Part shown: in pieces, positions 27,431 to 35,630 of the stretch
Numbering within the stretch: the stretch's first letter is position 1
Layout: every line of letters starts with the position of its first letter
Source: CAXBMB01 sp052078155
GTDB taxonomy: Bacteria; Pseudomonadota; Alphaproteobacteria; Kiloniellales; DSM-21159
NCBI GenBank assembly: GCA_052078155.1
Contig: JBQJBP010000001.1
Span: 1,116,001 to 1,180,000 of the forward strand
DNA: 64,000 nt
Direction: 5' to 3'
Translations under genes and position numbers: made by a program
The notes under the pieces: model-generated
The model's database searches: none
Told to the model about the DNA's origin: nothing
The model's input: the letters and a program-made list of their open reading frames with translations, nothing else

Positions 27431-27809
27431 GAACCCTCAATCCCTTTCCAACAAGCAGTCGCACAAAGGCGCAGCTTGGTCCGTGGTCACAATGTCATCT
27501 GGTCAATTTGAGGACTCGGTCTGCAAGTCGTTTGCGCACCGTCCTTTTAAAACCAATGTCCGGAAGCTACTTGTGCCACCCAGAGGCAACTGTCCTGAGA
27601 TCGACGGACCAAAGACGGATCGCGCCACAAAACGTCTCTGCATGGCCCTCCCGCCAGCAGAATCACCGCTGATTTGATGATTGTTTGCGTGATTTTTCTC
27701 TTTGCGCCGCTTTGAAGGCAGGATCGAATTAGGTATTGGGAGCTCACCTCAGCAGAATGCGGCAGCCTCAAAAGGTCGAAAGTCGACGCTGGCTGACCAG
27801 AGCAGCGGC
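27431..27809. other. intergenic region between LysR and fhs
   Basis: About 380 bp of DNA lie upstream of fhs. I see no gene or clear riboswitch here. The fhs promoter and the LysR terminator should lie within it. Confidence 0.35.
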
Positions 27810-28718
27810 TTACATATCCCCCAGCTCATTTTCCTGTTGAAAAGCCAGAGCTTCCGCCATGAACCAGTCACGAAAAGCTGCCACGGCAGGCTTTTCCAGC
27901 GCTTTTGGCGGATAGACCAGGTAGTAAGCCAGGTCTTCTTTCTGGATTTCCGGAAAGGGGATGACCAACCGACCGGTCCGCAGGTCATCAGCAATCAGGG
28001 AACGGTTGCCCAGGGCGATCCCCTGCCCGTCTATGGCCAGTTGCAGCAGGATGGCGCTGTCATCCAGCACCAGCCCGGCGCAGGTCTCACGGCGACTGAC
28101 ACCGACTGAGCGCAGCCATTGAGTCCATTCGGCCCGATTGTCCATGTGTAACAGGGTGTGATTGAGCAGATCCGCCGGCTGCGTCAGAGCCGCCTCCCCT
28201 TCCATGAATTGTGGGGCACAGACCGGTACGCGATCCACAGGTAACGCACACTCGCTGATCACACCCGGCCAGTTGCCTTCGCCGTACCGGATGGCCAGAT
28301 CCACATCATCCCGGTCAAAATTCACCAACGACACAGAATGGGTCAGTCGCAAATCCACGCCTGGATAAGCCCGCCAGAAACCAGCCAGCCGGGGAGCCAG
28401 CCATTTGGTGCTGAAGGACGGCATGGTGGAAAGCGTCAGTCCCTGGTCCTCTGCCGACTGATCCAGCAGCGACAAACCATCCCTGAGCTGCTGAAGGCTC
28501 TTGCGTACAAAAGGCAGCAACAAGGTGCCCTGGGCGTTCAACTCCAGCCGGCGGGTGTAGCGGGCAAAGACCTGAACACCCAGCAGATCCTCCATGGTTC
28601 TGACCTGATGGCTGACAGCCGCCTGGGTCAGCGCCAGTTCTTCGGCAGCCTTGGTAAATGAGAGATGGCGGGCGGTGGCTTCAAAAGCCCGCAAAGCAGC
28701 CATGGTCGGCAGATGCAT
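27810..28718 (-). CDS. LysR-family transcriptional regulator, GcvA-like
   Basis: The 302-residue protein opens with MHLPTMAALRAFEATARHLS and continues FTKAAEELALTQAAVSHQVR, the GcvA-type HTH. It has a periplasmic-binding-like effector domain from about residue 90. ATG 28718 matches GcvA family beginnings; 28739 is an in-frame alternative. GcvA in enterobacteria controls glycine cleavage, but this name covers many LysR subgroups and the target here is unknown. It is divergent from a small gene at 29021. Confidence 0.88.
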   Translation of the reverse strand: MHLPTMAALRAFEATARHLSFTKAAEELALTQAAVSHQVRTMEDLLGVQVFARYTRRLELNAQGTLLLPFVRKSLQQLRDGLSLLDQSAEDQGLTLSTMPSFSTKWLAPRLAGFWRAYPGVDLRLTHSVSLVNFDRDDVDLAIRYGEGNWPGVISECALPVDRVPVCAPQFMEGEAALTQPADLLNHTLLHMDNRAEWTQWLRSVGVSRRETCAGLVLDDSAILLQLAIDGQGIALGNRSLIADDLRTGRLVIPFPEIQKEDLAYYLVYPPKALEKPAVAAFRDWFMAEALAFQQENELGDM

Positions 28719-29020
28719 GCGCCATACGCTCCAGTTCATGGATAAATTTTTCGTAGATATAACACAGGAACCATTCGTTTGTCGTCGAGGAAGTTAACGT
28801 CCATCTTCATAACAGAAAAACGAACAAAACCATGGCCTCTAGATCACCTGCATGTTTCGAACCACTCCCAGATATCCACTTTTTCTGCGCGGCCAACTTC
28901 ATCCTGTTTTCGAAGGTATATCTCGCAAACACACAGACATTGGACAGCAGTCATCCGCTCTCAAGCTAAAGCCGCCCAGTCGCCCGACAGAGGTCCGCGC
29001 CACCCCGAAAGGACATTGAA

Positions 29021-29293
29021 ATGAACAGCCCTCTGATTTCTTCCTTACTGACCGCCAGCGGTTTGCCGCAGCACCCCAATCCCTACAGCCTGTCATCTCT
29101 GCAGCAGATGTACCACGCCGACCGGCCCTACATTGAACCGCAGAAACCAGTCAGAAAACCGGCCAGAACATCATCGGCTATGGCCCGTTTACTGACAAAA
29201 GCCGTTAACTCCCTGAAGCAGGGCTGGCGTCAGAAAGCAGCTGCCGGCAACAGTCGCCCACTCGATCCGTCACTGGCCAATTGCCAGGGATAA
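29021..29293 (+). CDS. small basic protein of unknown function, paralogue 1
   Basis: The 90-residue protein starts MNSPLISSLLTASGLPQHPN and has a basic C-terminal half (KPVRKPARTSSAMARLLTKAVNSLKQGWRQK). AAAGGACATTGA precedes the ATG. It shares the SLxxxSGLPxxPxPY motif and a similar helix with the gene at 29565-29813, showing that the two are related and that both are real. The helix resembles the basic tails of DUF1127-like proteins, but that is weak. It faces the LysR gene. Confidence 0.65.
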   Translation: MNSPLISSLLTASGLPQHPNPYSLSSLQQMYHADRPYIEPQKPVRKPARTSSAMARLLTKAVNSLKQGWRQKAAAGNSRPLDPSLANCQG

Positions 29294-29564
29294 AAAGGGC
29301 CTTCGTCCAGGCACCCCAAAAGCAAATGCGGGTGGCCTGGGCGCGTTGGAGGTGAATCAGGGAATTTAGGGTAATGAGTCGAAGGCACTCGAAGGAATAA
29401 ACTTATTATTTTCAATATTTTAAAAGATTGATCACCAATTCAGATGGCGCAGAGATGCACTGAAATGGCTGCCCCGATACGGGCTTACTCAACGCGATCT
29501 GTCATGCGGCGAGCAAGCGCCGAAGAACCACCCCAGACTCACACGCCAGACACAAAGGCCAGGT

Positions 29565-29813
29565 ATGACCCGCAGTTCCTACGTCCAGTCTCTGCAGTTA
29601 AGCAGCGGGCTTCCCCTGCCCCCTCAGCCCTACGAAGTTGACTTTCTGGGCGGCACCCGCGCCTCGGGATCGACTGATCACACCGAGCAGCAAAGTCCTC
29701 CGGCAGCGCTGATCCCCGGCTTCAGGAATCGCCTTGCAGATATCCTGATGACGCTGAGCCAAAGAATCCGGGCAACGCCGAAGATCGACTCAGCTGTGCT
29801 GGAGCGGGCCTAA
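29565..29813 (+). CDS. small protein of unknown function, paralogue 2
   Basis: The 82-residue protein starts MTRSSYVQSLQLSSGLPLPP, repeating the SLxxxSGLPxxPxPY motif of the gene at 29021. It ends with a helix FRNRLADILMTLSQRIRATP in the place of the first copy's basic helix. The middle differs. AAAGGCCAGG lies just before the ATG. The gap between the two genes (29294-29564) holds no terminator that I can be sure of. The function is unknown. Confidence 0.6.
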   Translation: MTRSSYVQSLQLSSGLPLPPQPYEVDFLGGTRASGSTDHTEQQSPPAALIPGFRNRLADILMTLSQRIRATPKIDSAVLERA

Positions 29814-29843
29814 CTCAGCTGACCTCAGGTTGCGGCCTGGACA

Positions 29844-30533
29844 TCAAGCCAGCCAGTGGCCAAGGAAACCGTCCAGCCAATCGCCCAAAGGTTCATGATA
29901 GCGCTGCCGGTCACGCTGCTGCCGGGGCCAGTCCTGCGCCCCCTTTTCTTCCAGCATATACCCGGCTTCCGCCACCCAGTTGTCCATCATATCCAGGGTC
30001 ACTTCCGGGTGATACTGCAGACCGAAAGCCTTGGGGCCCAGTCGAAAGGCCTGATTGGGATAAACCTCTCCCTTGGCGAGCAACTCTGCGCCTTCGGGCA
30101 AGGAAAAGCCTTCTTTGTGCCACTGATAGACCTGCAGTCCCTCTGGGATCAGTTCCTTGCCGCCGTTAACCGGCGTGACAGGGACATAGCCAATTTCAGA
30201 CAAGCCATCGGGATGTCGCGCAACGCTCCCCCCATAGGCTTTCGCCAGCATTTGCCCGCCCAGGCAGATACCCAACAGCGGTTTGCCGTGGTCGACCCAC
30301 TTTTTGATCCAGGCCAGTTCGTCGCGCAGATAGTCAATCTCTTCAGCCTGACTGGCCATCTGGGAACCGCCGTAGATAACAGCGGCCGTATGCCCTTCAT
30401 CCACGTCCGGCAATTTATCGCCTTCAGCAACCCAGCGGCCATCTGTTTCATAGCCACGCGCCCTGAGATCAACAGACAAGCGGTCCTGCCGCTCCCCTTT
30501 CATATGCCGAACCAAAAGGATTTTTTCTGCCAT
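29844..30533 (-). CDS. class I glutamine amidotransferase-like protein
   Basis: The 229-residue protein has the GATase-1 catalytic triad: nucleophile Cys90 in GICLGGQM, His175 and Glu177 in QYHPE. Such stand-alone proteins hydrolyse glutamine or a gamma-glutamyl amide; several act as gamma-glutamyl hydrolases in polyamine breakdown or pass ammonia to a partner. It lies 38 bp downstream of the ferredoxin-like gene on the same strand and is probably co-transcribed. Confidence 0.88.
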   Translation of the reverse strand: MAEKILLVRHMKGERQDRLSVDLRARGYETDGRWVAEGDKLPDVDEGHTAAVIYGGSQMASQAEEIDYLRDELAWIKKWVDHGKPLLGICLGGQMLAKAYGGSVARHPDGLSEIGYVPVTPVNGGKELIPEGLQVYQWHKEGFSLPEGAELLAKGEVYPNQAFRLGPKAFGLQYHPEVTLDMMDNWVAEAGYMLEEKGAQDWPRQQRDRQRYHEPLGDWLDGFLGHWLA

Positions 30534-30571
30534 TCAGATCATTCCGCTTTCAAGCAAGTGGACCGCCTGCG

Positions 30572-31405
30572 TTACTCAGGGTGAGACTCCAGAAACGCCG
30601 ACATGAAAAAAGCTGTTTGCTCCCGATCATAATGATGGTCCCGACCCAAAGGGCAAGCACGTCTTGCGGCACAAGATTTCTGCAGGCAGTTCGCCAGGTC
30701 AGCCGAACGCAAATGGCGGGCGCAGGCGGCTACGTCATAACCCTCAGTCGAAAAGGCCCCGACTGGGCAGTGATGAAGACAGGGCTTTTCCCTGCAACTG
30801 TCACACGGGGAGGATATGCTGTGCGGTTTCTGTGGCAGATCTTCCAGTGTCTGAGGCAGCAACAGCGCCCCCCGATAGGCATGCCACAATCCCCAGTCTG
30901 GATGCACCAACAGTCCCAGAGGGGAGGAAAAGACCGGTTCTGAGAGACGTGCCCAAAGCTGAAAAGGCTGATAGGGGGGACCATCTGAAGGAAAGAGCGC
31001 AAGACCACCGGCTTCCCCAGCCACTGCCCTGATCAGGCGCTCGCTCCAGCGATCCAGAGCGTTGTCCCGGCCATCCGAAAACTCAGGCGCCTGGGAAAAG
31101 GCTGACCAGAACTCTCCCCCGACCGCTCCGACCAGCAACAGGGTCGCAGGTCTGCGCCCTGCCAGATCAGGCAAACCGGACGGATCGTAGAAATCCTGCA
31201 CCAGCTGATTTTGCGTTGTGGCCTCACCCAGAGCCCCCTCGCTCAGTGTCCCCTCACCAAGAACGCCCTCGCGCCCTGGTTCTGCAGACGTCAGGAGGCC
31301 TTCTTGGGACAGGTTAAAGCCCCCGCGCAAGCGCAATCCCTGTTCGCGGAAGCGCTCTTCGATCTCCTGGTAGCGAAGAGGTTTGTGGATGTTCTGGAAA
31401 CTCAC
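30572..31405 (-). CDS. 4Fe-4S ferredoxin-like protein
   Basis: The 277-residue cytosolic protein has a C-terminal cysteine motif CDSCREKPCLHHCPVGAF followed by CARHLRSADLANCLQKSCAARRACPLG. This is the cluster pattern seen in bacterial 4Fe-4S proteins related to the C-terminal half of epoxyqueuosine reductase QueG. The N-terminal 200 residues contain no flavin motif I recognise. GTG 31405 with AAGGA ten bases upstream is my preferred start; GTG 31447 is an alternative. It is divergent from a MarR regulator. Confidence 0.75.
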   Translation of the reverse strand: MSFQNIHKPLRYQEIEERFREQGLRLRGGFNLSQEGLLTSAEPGREGVLGEGTLSEGALGEATTQNQLVQDFYDPSGLPDLAGRRPATLLLVGAVGGEFWSAFSQAPEFSDGRDNALDRWSERLIRAVAGEAGGLALFPSDGPPYQPFQLWARLSEPVFSSPLGLLVHPDWGLWHAYRGALLLPQTLEDLPQKPHSISSPCDSCREKPCLHHCPVGAFSTEGYDVAACARHLRSADLANCLQKSCAARRACPLGRDHHYDREQTAFFMSAFLESHPE

Positions 31406-31734
31406 CCGCTTTGATTCCTTCGTTTCCGCCCTGGTCCTTTTCCACACGGGCCCGTTACGCGCCTGGCAGCCCCGAAAGACAATCGCTGTACCAAAGCCGG
31501 ATCACCGGCCATCACGCAGGGTATTCCCAAAAGCCCCTCAGACCCTAGACAGACGGCCCCAGTTCTTCTGCTCTTTTAGCGACTGTTTTTGGCAGCCTTG
31601 GGGGAATGCTGGCATAAGCAGAAACAAAGCCCCACGCTTTCACGTCCTTCGACCACACCAGAAAGACGAGCAAGCCCTCGGGCAGGCCACAGACCGCAGA
31701 AGCTATATAAATGGCAGCACACAAATGTAAACGA

Positions 31735-31749
31735 TTGTAATGCATACAA
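31735..31749. promoter_or_regulatory. MarR-type palindrome upstream of marR gene
   Basis: TTGTAATGCATACAA is a near-palindrome with TTGTA/TACAA arms, embedded in the larger inverted repeat ATTGTAA...TTACAAT. A second palindrome, GACACAAATGTGTC, lies at 31834-31847. Both are in the AT-rich divergent promoter between the ferredoxin-like and MarR genes, and both are plausible MarR binding sites. Confidence 0.6.
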
Positions 31750-31901
31750 TTACAATTGACCGTTAACAGGATCATAAAATCATTATTTTCAATATATTAG
31801 ATCCTATCACCTGGTGTTCTCCCGATACAAAATGACACAAATGTGTCCATACAAGTTTCCTGATTTGCTGTAGGTTAAAAACAACAACAAGGGGAACTAC
31901 C

Positions 31902-32366
31902 ATGCAGACATCAACTCACAGCCCGTCACTAGACAGCGTCCCAGGCACACCGGCACCGGTGGTTCTGGATGAACAGGTTGCACACCTACTGCGCCGCGCA
32001 CACCAGCGCGCCTCTTCCGTGTTCCTGCACATCCTGAGCGAACGCAAACTGACCCCCACTCAGTTTTTCGCCATGGCGCGTCTGTATGAAATGGGTCAGC
32101 TGTCCCAGAATCACCTGGGTCGCCTGTCCGCCATGGATCCGGCCACCATTCAGGGTGTCATTCAACGCCTGACAGAACGCGGTTTCATTCACCGCATGCC
32201 CGATCCGACAGATCGTCGCCGCATGGTTCTGAAGCTGAGCGCGGAAGGCGAGCGGCTGGTCATTCGTCTTCTGGAAGGCGCCCGTCAGGTAAACGACGCC
32301 CTGCTGGATCCACTGTCTGGTGAAGAAAGGGAAACCTTCATCCGTCTGCTGGGTAAAATGACCTGA
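31902..32366 (+). CDS. MarR-family transcriptional regulator
   Basis: The 154-residue winged-helix dimeric regulator has the recognition segment LSQNHLGRLSAMDPATIQGVIQRLTERGF and wing RMPDPTDRRRMVLKLSAEG, both standard MarR features. AAGGGG precedes the ATG. It is divergent from the ferredoxin/amidotransferase pair and probably regulates itself and perhaps them. The inducer is unknown. Confidence 0.92.
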   Translation: MQTSTHSPSLDSVPGTPAPVVLDEQVAHLLRRAHQRASSVFLHILSERKLTPTQFFAMARLYEMGQLSQNHLGRLSAMDPATIQGVIQRLTERGFIHRMPDPTDRRRMVLKLSAEGERLVIRLLEGARQVNDALLDPLSGEERETFIRLLGKMT

Positions 32367-32476
32367 CCAAACCCTTTGAGGTTTGCCGTGCCGTCTTCAG
32401 GGATGGCCTCGAATCCTGAGCCCTTAGGGATAGTGGTCACGGATCCCCCTCCGGGACCGGGGCTGGATTGCGGCAG

Positions 32477-32513
32477 GGGTGAGCGGCCCTTAGAGACTCC
32501 GCTGCTCACCACA
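32477..32513. other. hairpin in the 3' region after marR
   Basis: GGTGAGCGG pairs with CCGCTGCTCACC around an 11-base loop. It lies in a 220-bp stretch without coding signal that ends in the strong terminator at 32585. This could be the marR 3' untranslated region or a small RNA. Confidence 0.35.
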
Positions 32514-32584
32514 CCCCAGAGCCTCTCCAAGAAGGTCACTGGGGATGAGAAGAAGTGGGTATGCTAAAAACTCCTCCATGGAGT

Positions 32585-32624
32585 AAGGCCACCTTGCACC
32601 CCCGGCAAGGTGGCCTTTCTTTTT
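32585..32624 (+). terminator. intrinsic terminator (plus strand)
   Basis: AAGGCCACCTTG and CAAGGTGGCCTT are a perfect 12-bp inverted repeat, followed by TCTTTTT. Confidence 0.92.
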
Positions 32625-32662
32625 GACTGTCTGATTCAGTCTCTCGATCTCTCAGCAGACAT

Positions 32663-32706
32663 AAAAAAGGCGTTTGCGCTTTCTCGTTGCGCAAACGCCT
32701 TTTTTG
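32663..32706 (-). terminator. terminator of the cys/met operon
   Basis: AAAAGGCGTTTGCGC and GCGCAAACGCCTTTT are perfectly inverted with a 9-base loop. It lies 16 bp past the metZ stop and works on both strands. Confidence 0.92.
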
Positions 32707-32721
32707 ACAAGCTATCCAGCG

Positions 32722-33930
32722 TCAAACCACCGCCAAAGCCGCGGTGATGTCGGCCAGAAGATCTTCTTCCTCTTCCAGTCCCACGGACAGGCGCACCAGC
32801 CCGTCGGTCACGCCGATGGCCAGGCGATCCGCCTCTTCCATGGAGCGATGCGTGGTGGTTGTGGGATGGGTAATGAGCGACTTGGCATCGCCCAGATTGT
32901 TCGAGATATCCACTGTTTTCAGCGCATTGATAAAGCGGAAAGCCTCGGCTTTACCGCCTTTCAGCTCAATGGCCACCAGGGTGGAGCCCCCCTTCATCTG
33001 CCGCTGAGCCAACGCATACTGGGGGTGGCTTTCCAGGCCGGGATAGAAAACCTTCGCCACCTTGTCGCTGCCTTCCAGCAAACGGGCGATGGCCAGGGCT
33101 GAAGAAGACATCTGACGAACCCGAAGCTTCAGGGTTTCCAGACCTTTCAGCAGCGTCCAGGCATTGAAGGGGCTTAAGGCCGGGCCAGTGTGGCGCATGA
33201 TGGGCTGCAGCACCTCCGTGATGAAGGTTTTGTCAGACAGGATCACCCCGCCCAGACAGCGGCCCTGCCCGTCAATGTGTTTGGTTGCGCTGTAGATCAC
33301 CACATCAGCACCCAGTTCCAGGGGCTTCTGCAGCAAAGGCGTGGCAAAGACGTTGTCCACCACCAAACGACCGCCGACCCCATGAATGATCTCTGCCACC
33401 CCGGTGATGTCCACCAGTTCCAGGGTCGGGTTGGAAGGAGTTTCCAGGAACGCGACTTTGGTATTGGGGCGGGTTGCCGCTTTCCAGGCGTTCAGGTCTG
33501 CTCCATCCACCAGCGTGGTTTCAATGCCATAGCGCGGCAACAGCTCAGTCAGAATGAAATGGCAGGAGCTGAAAAGCGCCCGCGCTGCCACCACATGATC
33601 GCCGGTTTTGAGCTGACACATCAGCGCCGCCCAGACAGCCGCCATGCCACTGGAAGCGGCAAAGCAGTCCTCGGCCCCTTCAAGAGCGGCCATGCGCTGC
33701 TCAAACATGCGCACTGTGGGATTGCCGTAACGGGAGTAAACGAAGCCTTCCTGCTCACCCTTAAAGCGGGCTTCAGCTTCTTCTGCCGACTTGTAAACAA
33801 AGCCGGAGTTCAGAAAAACCGCCTCGCTGGTTTCCCCGAACTGGCTGCGGGCCAGACCGGCACGCACCAGTTTGGTGGACTCTCCCCAGGCCGCTTGATC
33901 ATCCTCCGGCTGGTAGCTGTCATCATTCAT
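32722..33930 (-). CDS. metZ: O-succinylhomoserine sulfhydrylase
   Basis: The 402-residue Cys/Met-metabolism PLP enzyme has EGFVYSRYGNPTV, SSGMAAVWAAL, and the PLP lysine in YSATKHIDGQGR (Lys217). The last phrase and the GGVI segment are typical of MetZ. It joins sulfide to O-succinylhomoserine to make homocysteine. Start ATG 33930 overlaps the rhodanese stop (ATGA) and is preferred over 33963. It is the last gene of the sulfate-assimilation operon, so sulfide produced upstream is fixed directly into methionine precursors. Confidence 0.93.
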   Translation of the reverse strand: MNDDSYQPEDDQAAWGESTKLVRAGLARSQFGETSEAVFLNSGFVYKSAEEAEARFKGEQEGFVYSRYGNPTVRMFEQRMAALEGAEDCFAASSGMAAVWAALMCQLKTGDHVVAARALFSSCHFILTELLPRYGIETTLVDGADLNAWKAATRPNTKVAFLETPSNPTLELVDITGVAEIIHGVGGRLVVDNVFATPLLQKPLELGADVVIYSATKHIDGQGRCLGGVILSDKTFITEVLQPIMRHTGPALSPFNAWTLLKGLETLKLRVRQMSSSALAIARLLEGSDKVAKVFYPGLESHPQYALAQRQMKGGSTLVAIELKGGKAEAFRFINALKTVDISNNLGDAKSLITHPTTTTHRSMEEADRLAIGVTDGLVRLSVGLEEEEDLLADITAALAVV

Positions 33931-34367
33931 TGCTGTATCCAGGGAAGGCCTGACGCCTTCCATCCCTTGTCCCGGCCCCGGTGCCCGGCGGCGTCCAGGG
34001 GGCCTTCAAATCCATCCGACACGTTGTAGGCAGCGCTGTATCCGGCCTTGGTCAAGGCCAGGGCAGCCGCCCGTGAACGTACTCCAGAACGACAGATCAG
34101 CAAGACCTTTCGGTCCTTTTCAATGCCTTTGGCCAACAGCCGTTCGGCAAAGTCATTCCGGATGCGCATGTCGGGATAGACCTGCCAATCCAGAAACACA
34201 ACCTCCTTTGCGGATTGAGAGAGATCCGGGACCCCCACAAACTGCCATTCTGCCAGGGTGCGGGTATCCACCAGAACAGCAGAGGGTTCAGCAAACAGCA
34301 GGGTGTGCGCCTGCTGGGATGTCAGATCCCCGGCATAGCCCAGCTGCACCACGGCTTCATCCGGCAT
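33927..34367 (-). CDS. single-domain rhodanese-like sulfurtransferase
   Basis: The 146-residue protein has the rhodanese active-site loop CRSGVRSRAAA with catalytic Cys92, preceded by VLVDTRTLAEW. It would carry a persulfide on the cysteine. ATG 34367 lies inside the last codons of cysH (ATG in GGACATGCC), with GGGGGTGG upstream, and its stop overlaps the metZ start. This fixes the gene firmly within the sulfur operon. Its precise role here, trafficking sulfur or detoxifying sulfide or cyanide, is not known. Confidence 0.9.
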   Translation of the reverse strand: MPDEAVVQLGYAGDLTSQQAHTLLFAEPSAVLVDTRTLAEWQFVGVPDLSQSAKEVVFLDWQVYPDMRIRNDFAERLLAKGIEKDRKVLLICRSGVRSRAAALALTKAGYSAAYNVSDGFEGPLDAAGHRGRDKGWKASGLPWIQQ

Positions 34368-35106
34368 GTCCACCCCCGATGATCGAGTGAATGCCGCATT
34401 CGGTCTTGGCAGCACCACTCCAGCGGCCAGAACGCAGATCCGCACCCGGGGCCACCCGATCCGTGCAGGGCATGCAGCCGATGGACAGAAAACCATCAGC
34501 CTCCAGCGGATGGGCAGGCAGGTCATGGGTCTCAAAGTAGGTGGCGAGGTCCACCCGGGACCAGCCAACCAGCGGATTGATTTTCACCCGACTGCCCGCC
34601 GTCTCAACAATCGGCAACCGCGCACGATCGCTGGTCTGAAAGGCTTTGCGCCCGGTGATCCAGGCATCAAATCCCGCAAGAGCCGCTTCCAGCGGTTCCA
34701 CCTTGCGGATCTGGCAGCAGAGATCCGGGTTTTTGGTAAAGAGAAACTCGTCTTTGTCCAGCTCAGCCAATCGACCGGCTGAGGGCTGGATGCTGCGCAC
34801 ATCTCGCAATCCCAGGTGCTCCACCAGCTGATCGCGATACCGCTTCGTTTCTCCAAAAAGCCGACCGGTATCCAGGAAGACCACCGGGGTTTTGGGGTCG
34901 ATCTGGGCCACAAGGTGCAGCAGAACTGCTGATTCCGCGCCAAAAGAAGACACCAGAGCTATGCGGCCCTGAAAATCCTCCAGAATGGCTTTTTCCAGCT
35001 GTTCACGCCCACTGCGATCGCCGTGACGCAGTTCAAATTCGAAAGCCCGCACCGATGCGGTGGCCAGAGCCTCCACATTGGGAAAGGGCAAAGGATAAAC
35101 AGACAT
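34357..35106 (-). CDS. cysH: assimilatory adenylyl-sulfate (APS) reductase
   Basis: The 249-residue protein is a thioredoxin-dependent reductase yielding sulfite. Catalytic Cys237 sits in ECGIH. The paired cysteines CC at 130-131 and CMPC at 211-214 form a 4Fe-4S site, the marker of APS rather than PAPS reductases. The start has GGAG eight bases upstream, itself inside the DUF934 gene end. It follows the sulfite reductase and DUF934 genes. Confidence 0.93.
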   Translation of the reverse strand: MSVYPLPFPNVEALATASVRAFEFELRHGDRSGREQLEKAILEDFQGRIALVSSFGAESAVLLHLVAQIDPKTPVVFLDTGRLFGETKRYRDQLVEHLGLRDVRSIQPSAGRLAELDKDEFLFTKNPDLCCQIRKVEPLEAALAGFDAWITGRKAFQTSDRARLPIVETAGSRVKINPLVGWSRVDLATYFETHDLPAHPLEADGFLSIGCMPCTDRVAPGADLRSGRWSGAAKTECGIHSIIGGGHAG

Positions 35107-35111
35107 GTAAC

Positions 35112-35630
35112 TTACTCCGCCGCGCTCACGCGGGCCTGACGCCGCAGCGCCCAGACGGGCAGCCGCCCGTCGCCGGTTGGCTGATAGCTGTTGGACAACT
35201 CAGCAAAAGCAGCCAGCCAGCTGTCCACCTTGTCATCGGGAATCTCCAGAGCGGTGAAGCCGCAGCGCTGCATGTTGTGAAGCTGGTCGTACAGCACGTC
35301 ACCAACGGCGCGGATTTCCTCTTTAAAGCCGTACCGCTCCCGCAACAGCCGGGCATAGGAATAAGCCCGACCATCGCCGTAGCGCGGGAAGTCCAGCGCC
35401 AGCAGCGAAAAGTGTTCCAGATCCTCAGCCAGCAATGCCGGGGACTGGTGACTTTCCAGCTTCAGGCCCAGCGGGGCATTGCGACCAATCAAACTGTCCC
35501 GGGCGCTTTGCCAGAGTTCCAGCGAGATGAGAGCAGGCTGTCCGTCAGAGAGATCCTCCAGACGCTCAACCACTTGCCAGTCATCCCTGGCCTGAGCCCA
35601 CCCCTGAGGCGCGGATTTAAGAATTGCCAT
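35112..35630 (-). CDS. DUF934 domain-containing protein
   Basis: The 172-residue protein belongs to DUF934, a family that almost always follows the ferredoxin-type sulfite reductase in proteobacteria and is thought to assist it; the biochemical role is unproven. ATG 35630 overlaps the cysI stop (within CTATGGCAATTC), which I prefer to the 35723 start of the longer frame. The typical block ALDFPRYGDGRAYSYARLLRERYGF is present. Confidence 0.9.
   Translation of the reverse strand: MAILKSAPQGWAQARDDWQVVERLEDLSDGQPALISLELWQSARDSLIGRNAPLGLKLESHQSPALLAEDLEHFSLLALDFPRYGDGRAYSYARLLRERYGFKEEIRAVGDVLYDQLHNMQRCGFTALEIPDDKVDSWLAAFAELSNSYQPTGDGRLPVWALRRQARVSAAE

Noticed and set aside
26204..27511. Long 435-codon antisense ORF opposite fhs
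   Set aside because: It lies entirely on the antisense strand of a well-conserved enzyme gene and only reflects codon bias; no family resemblance.
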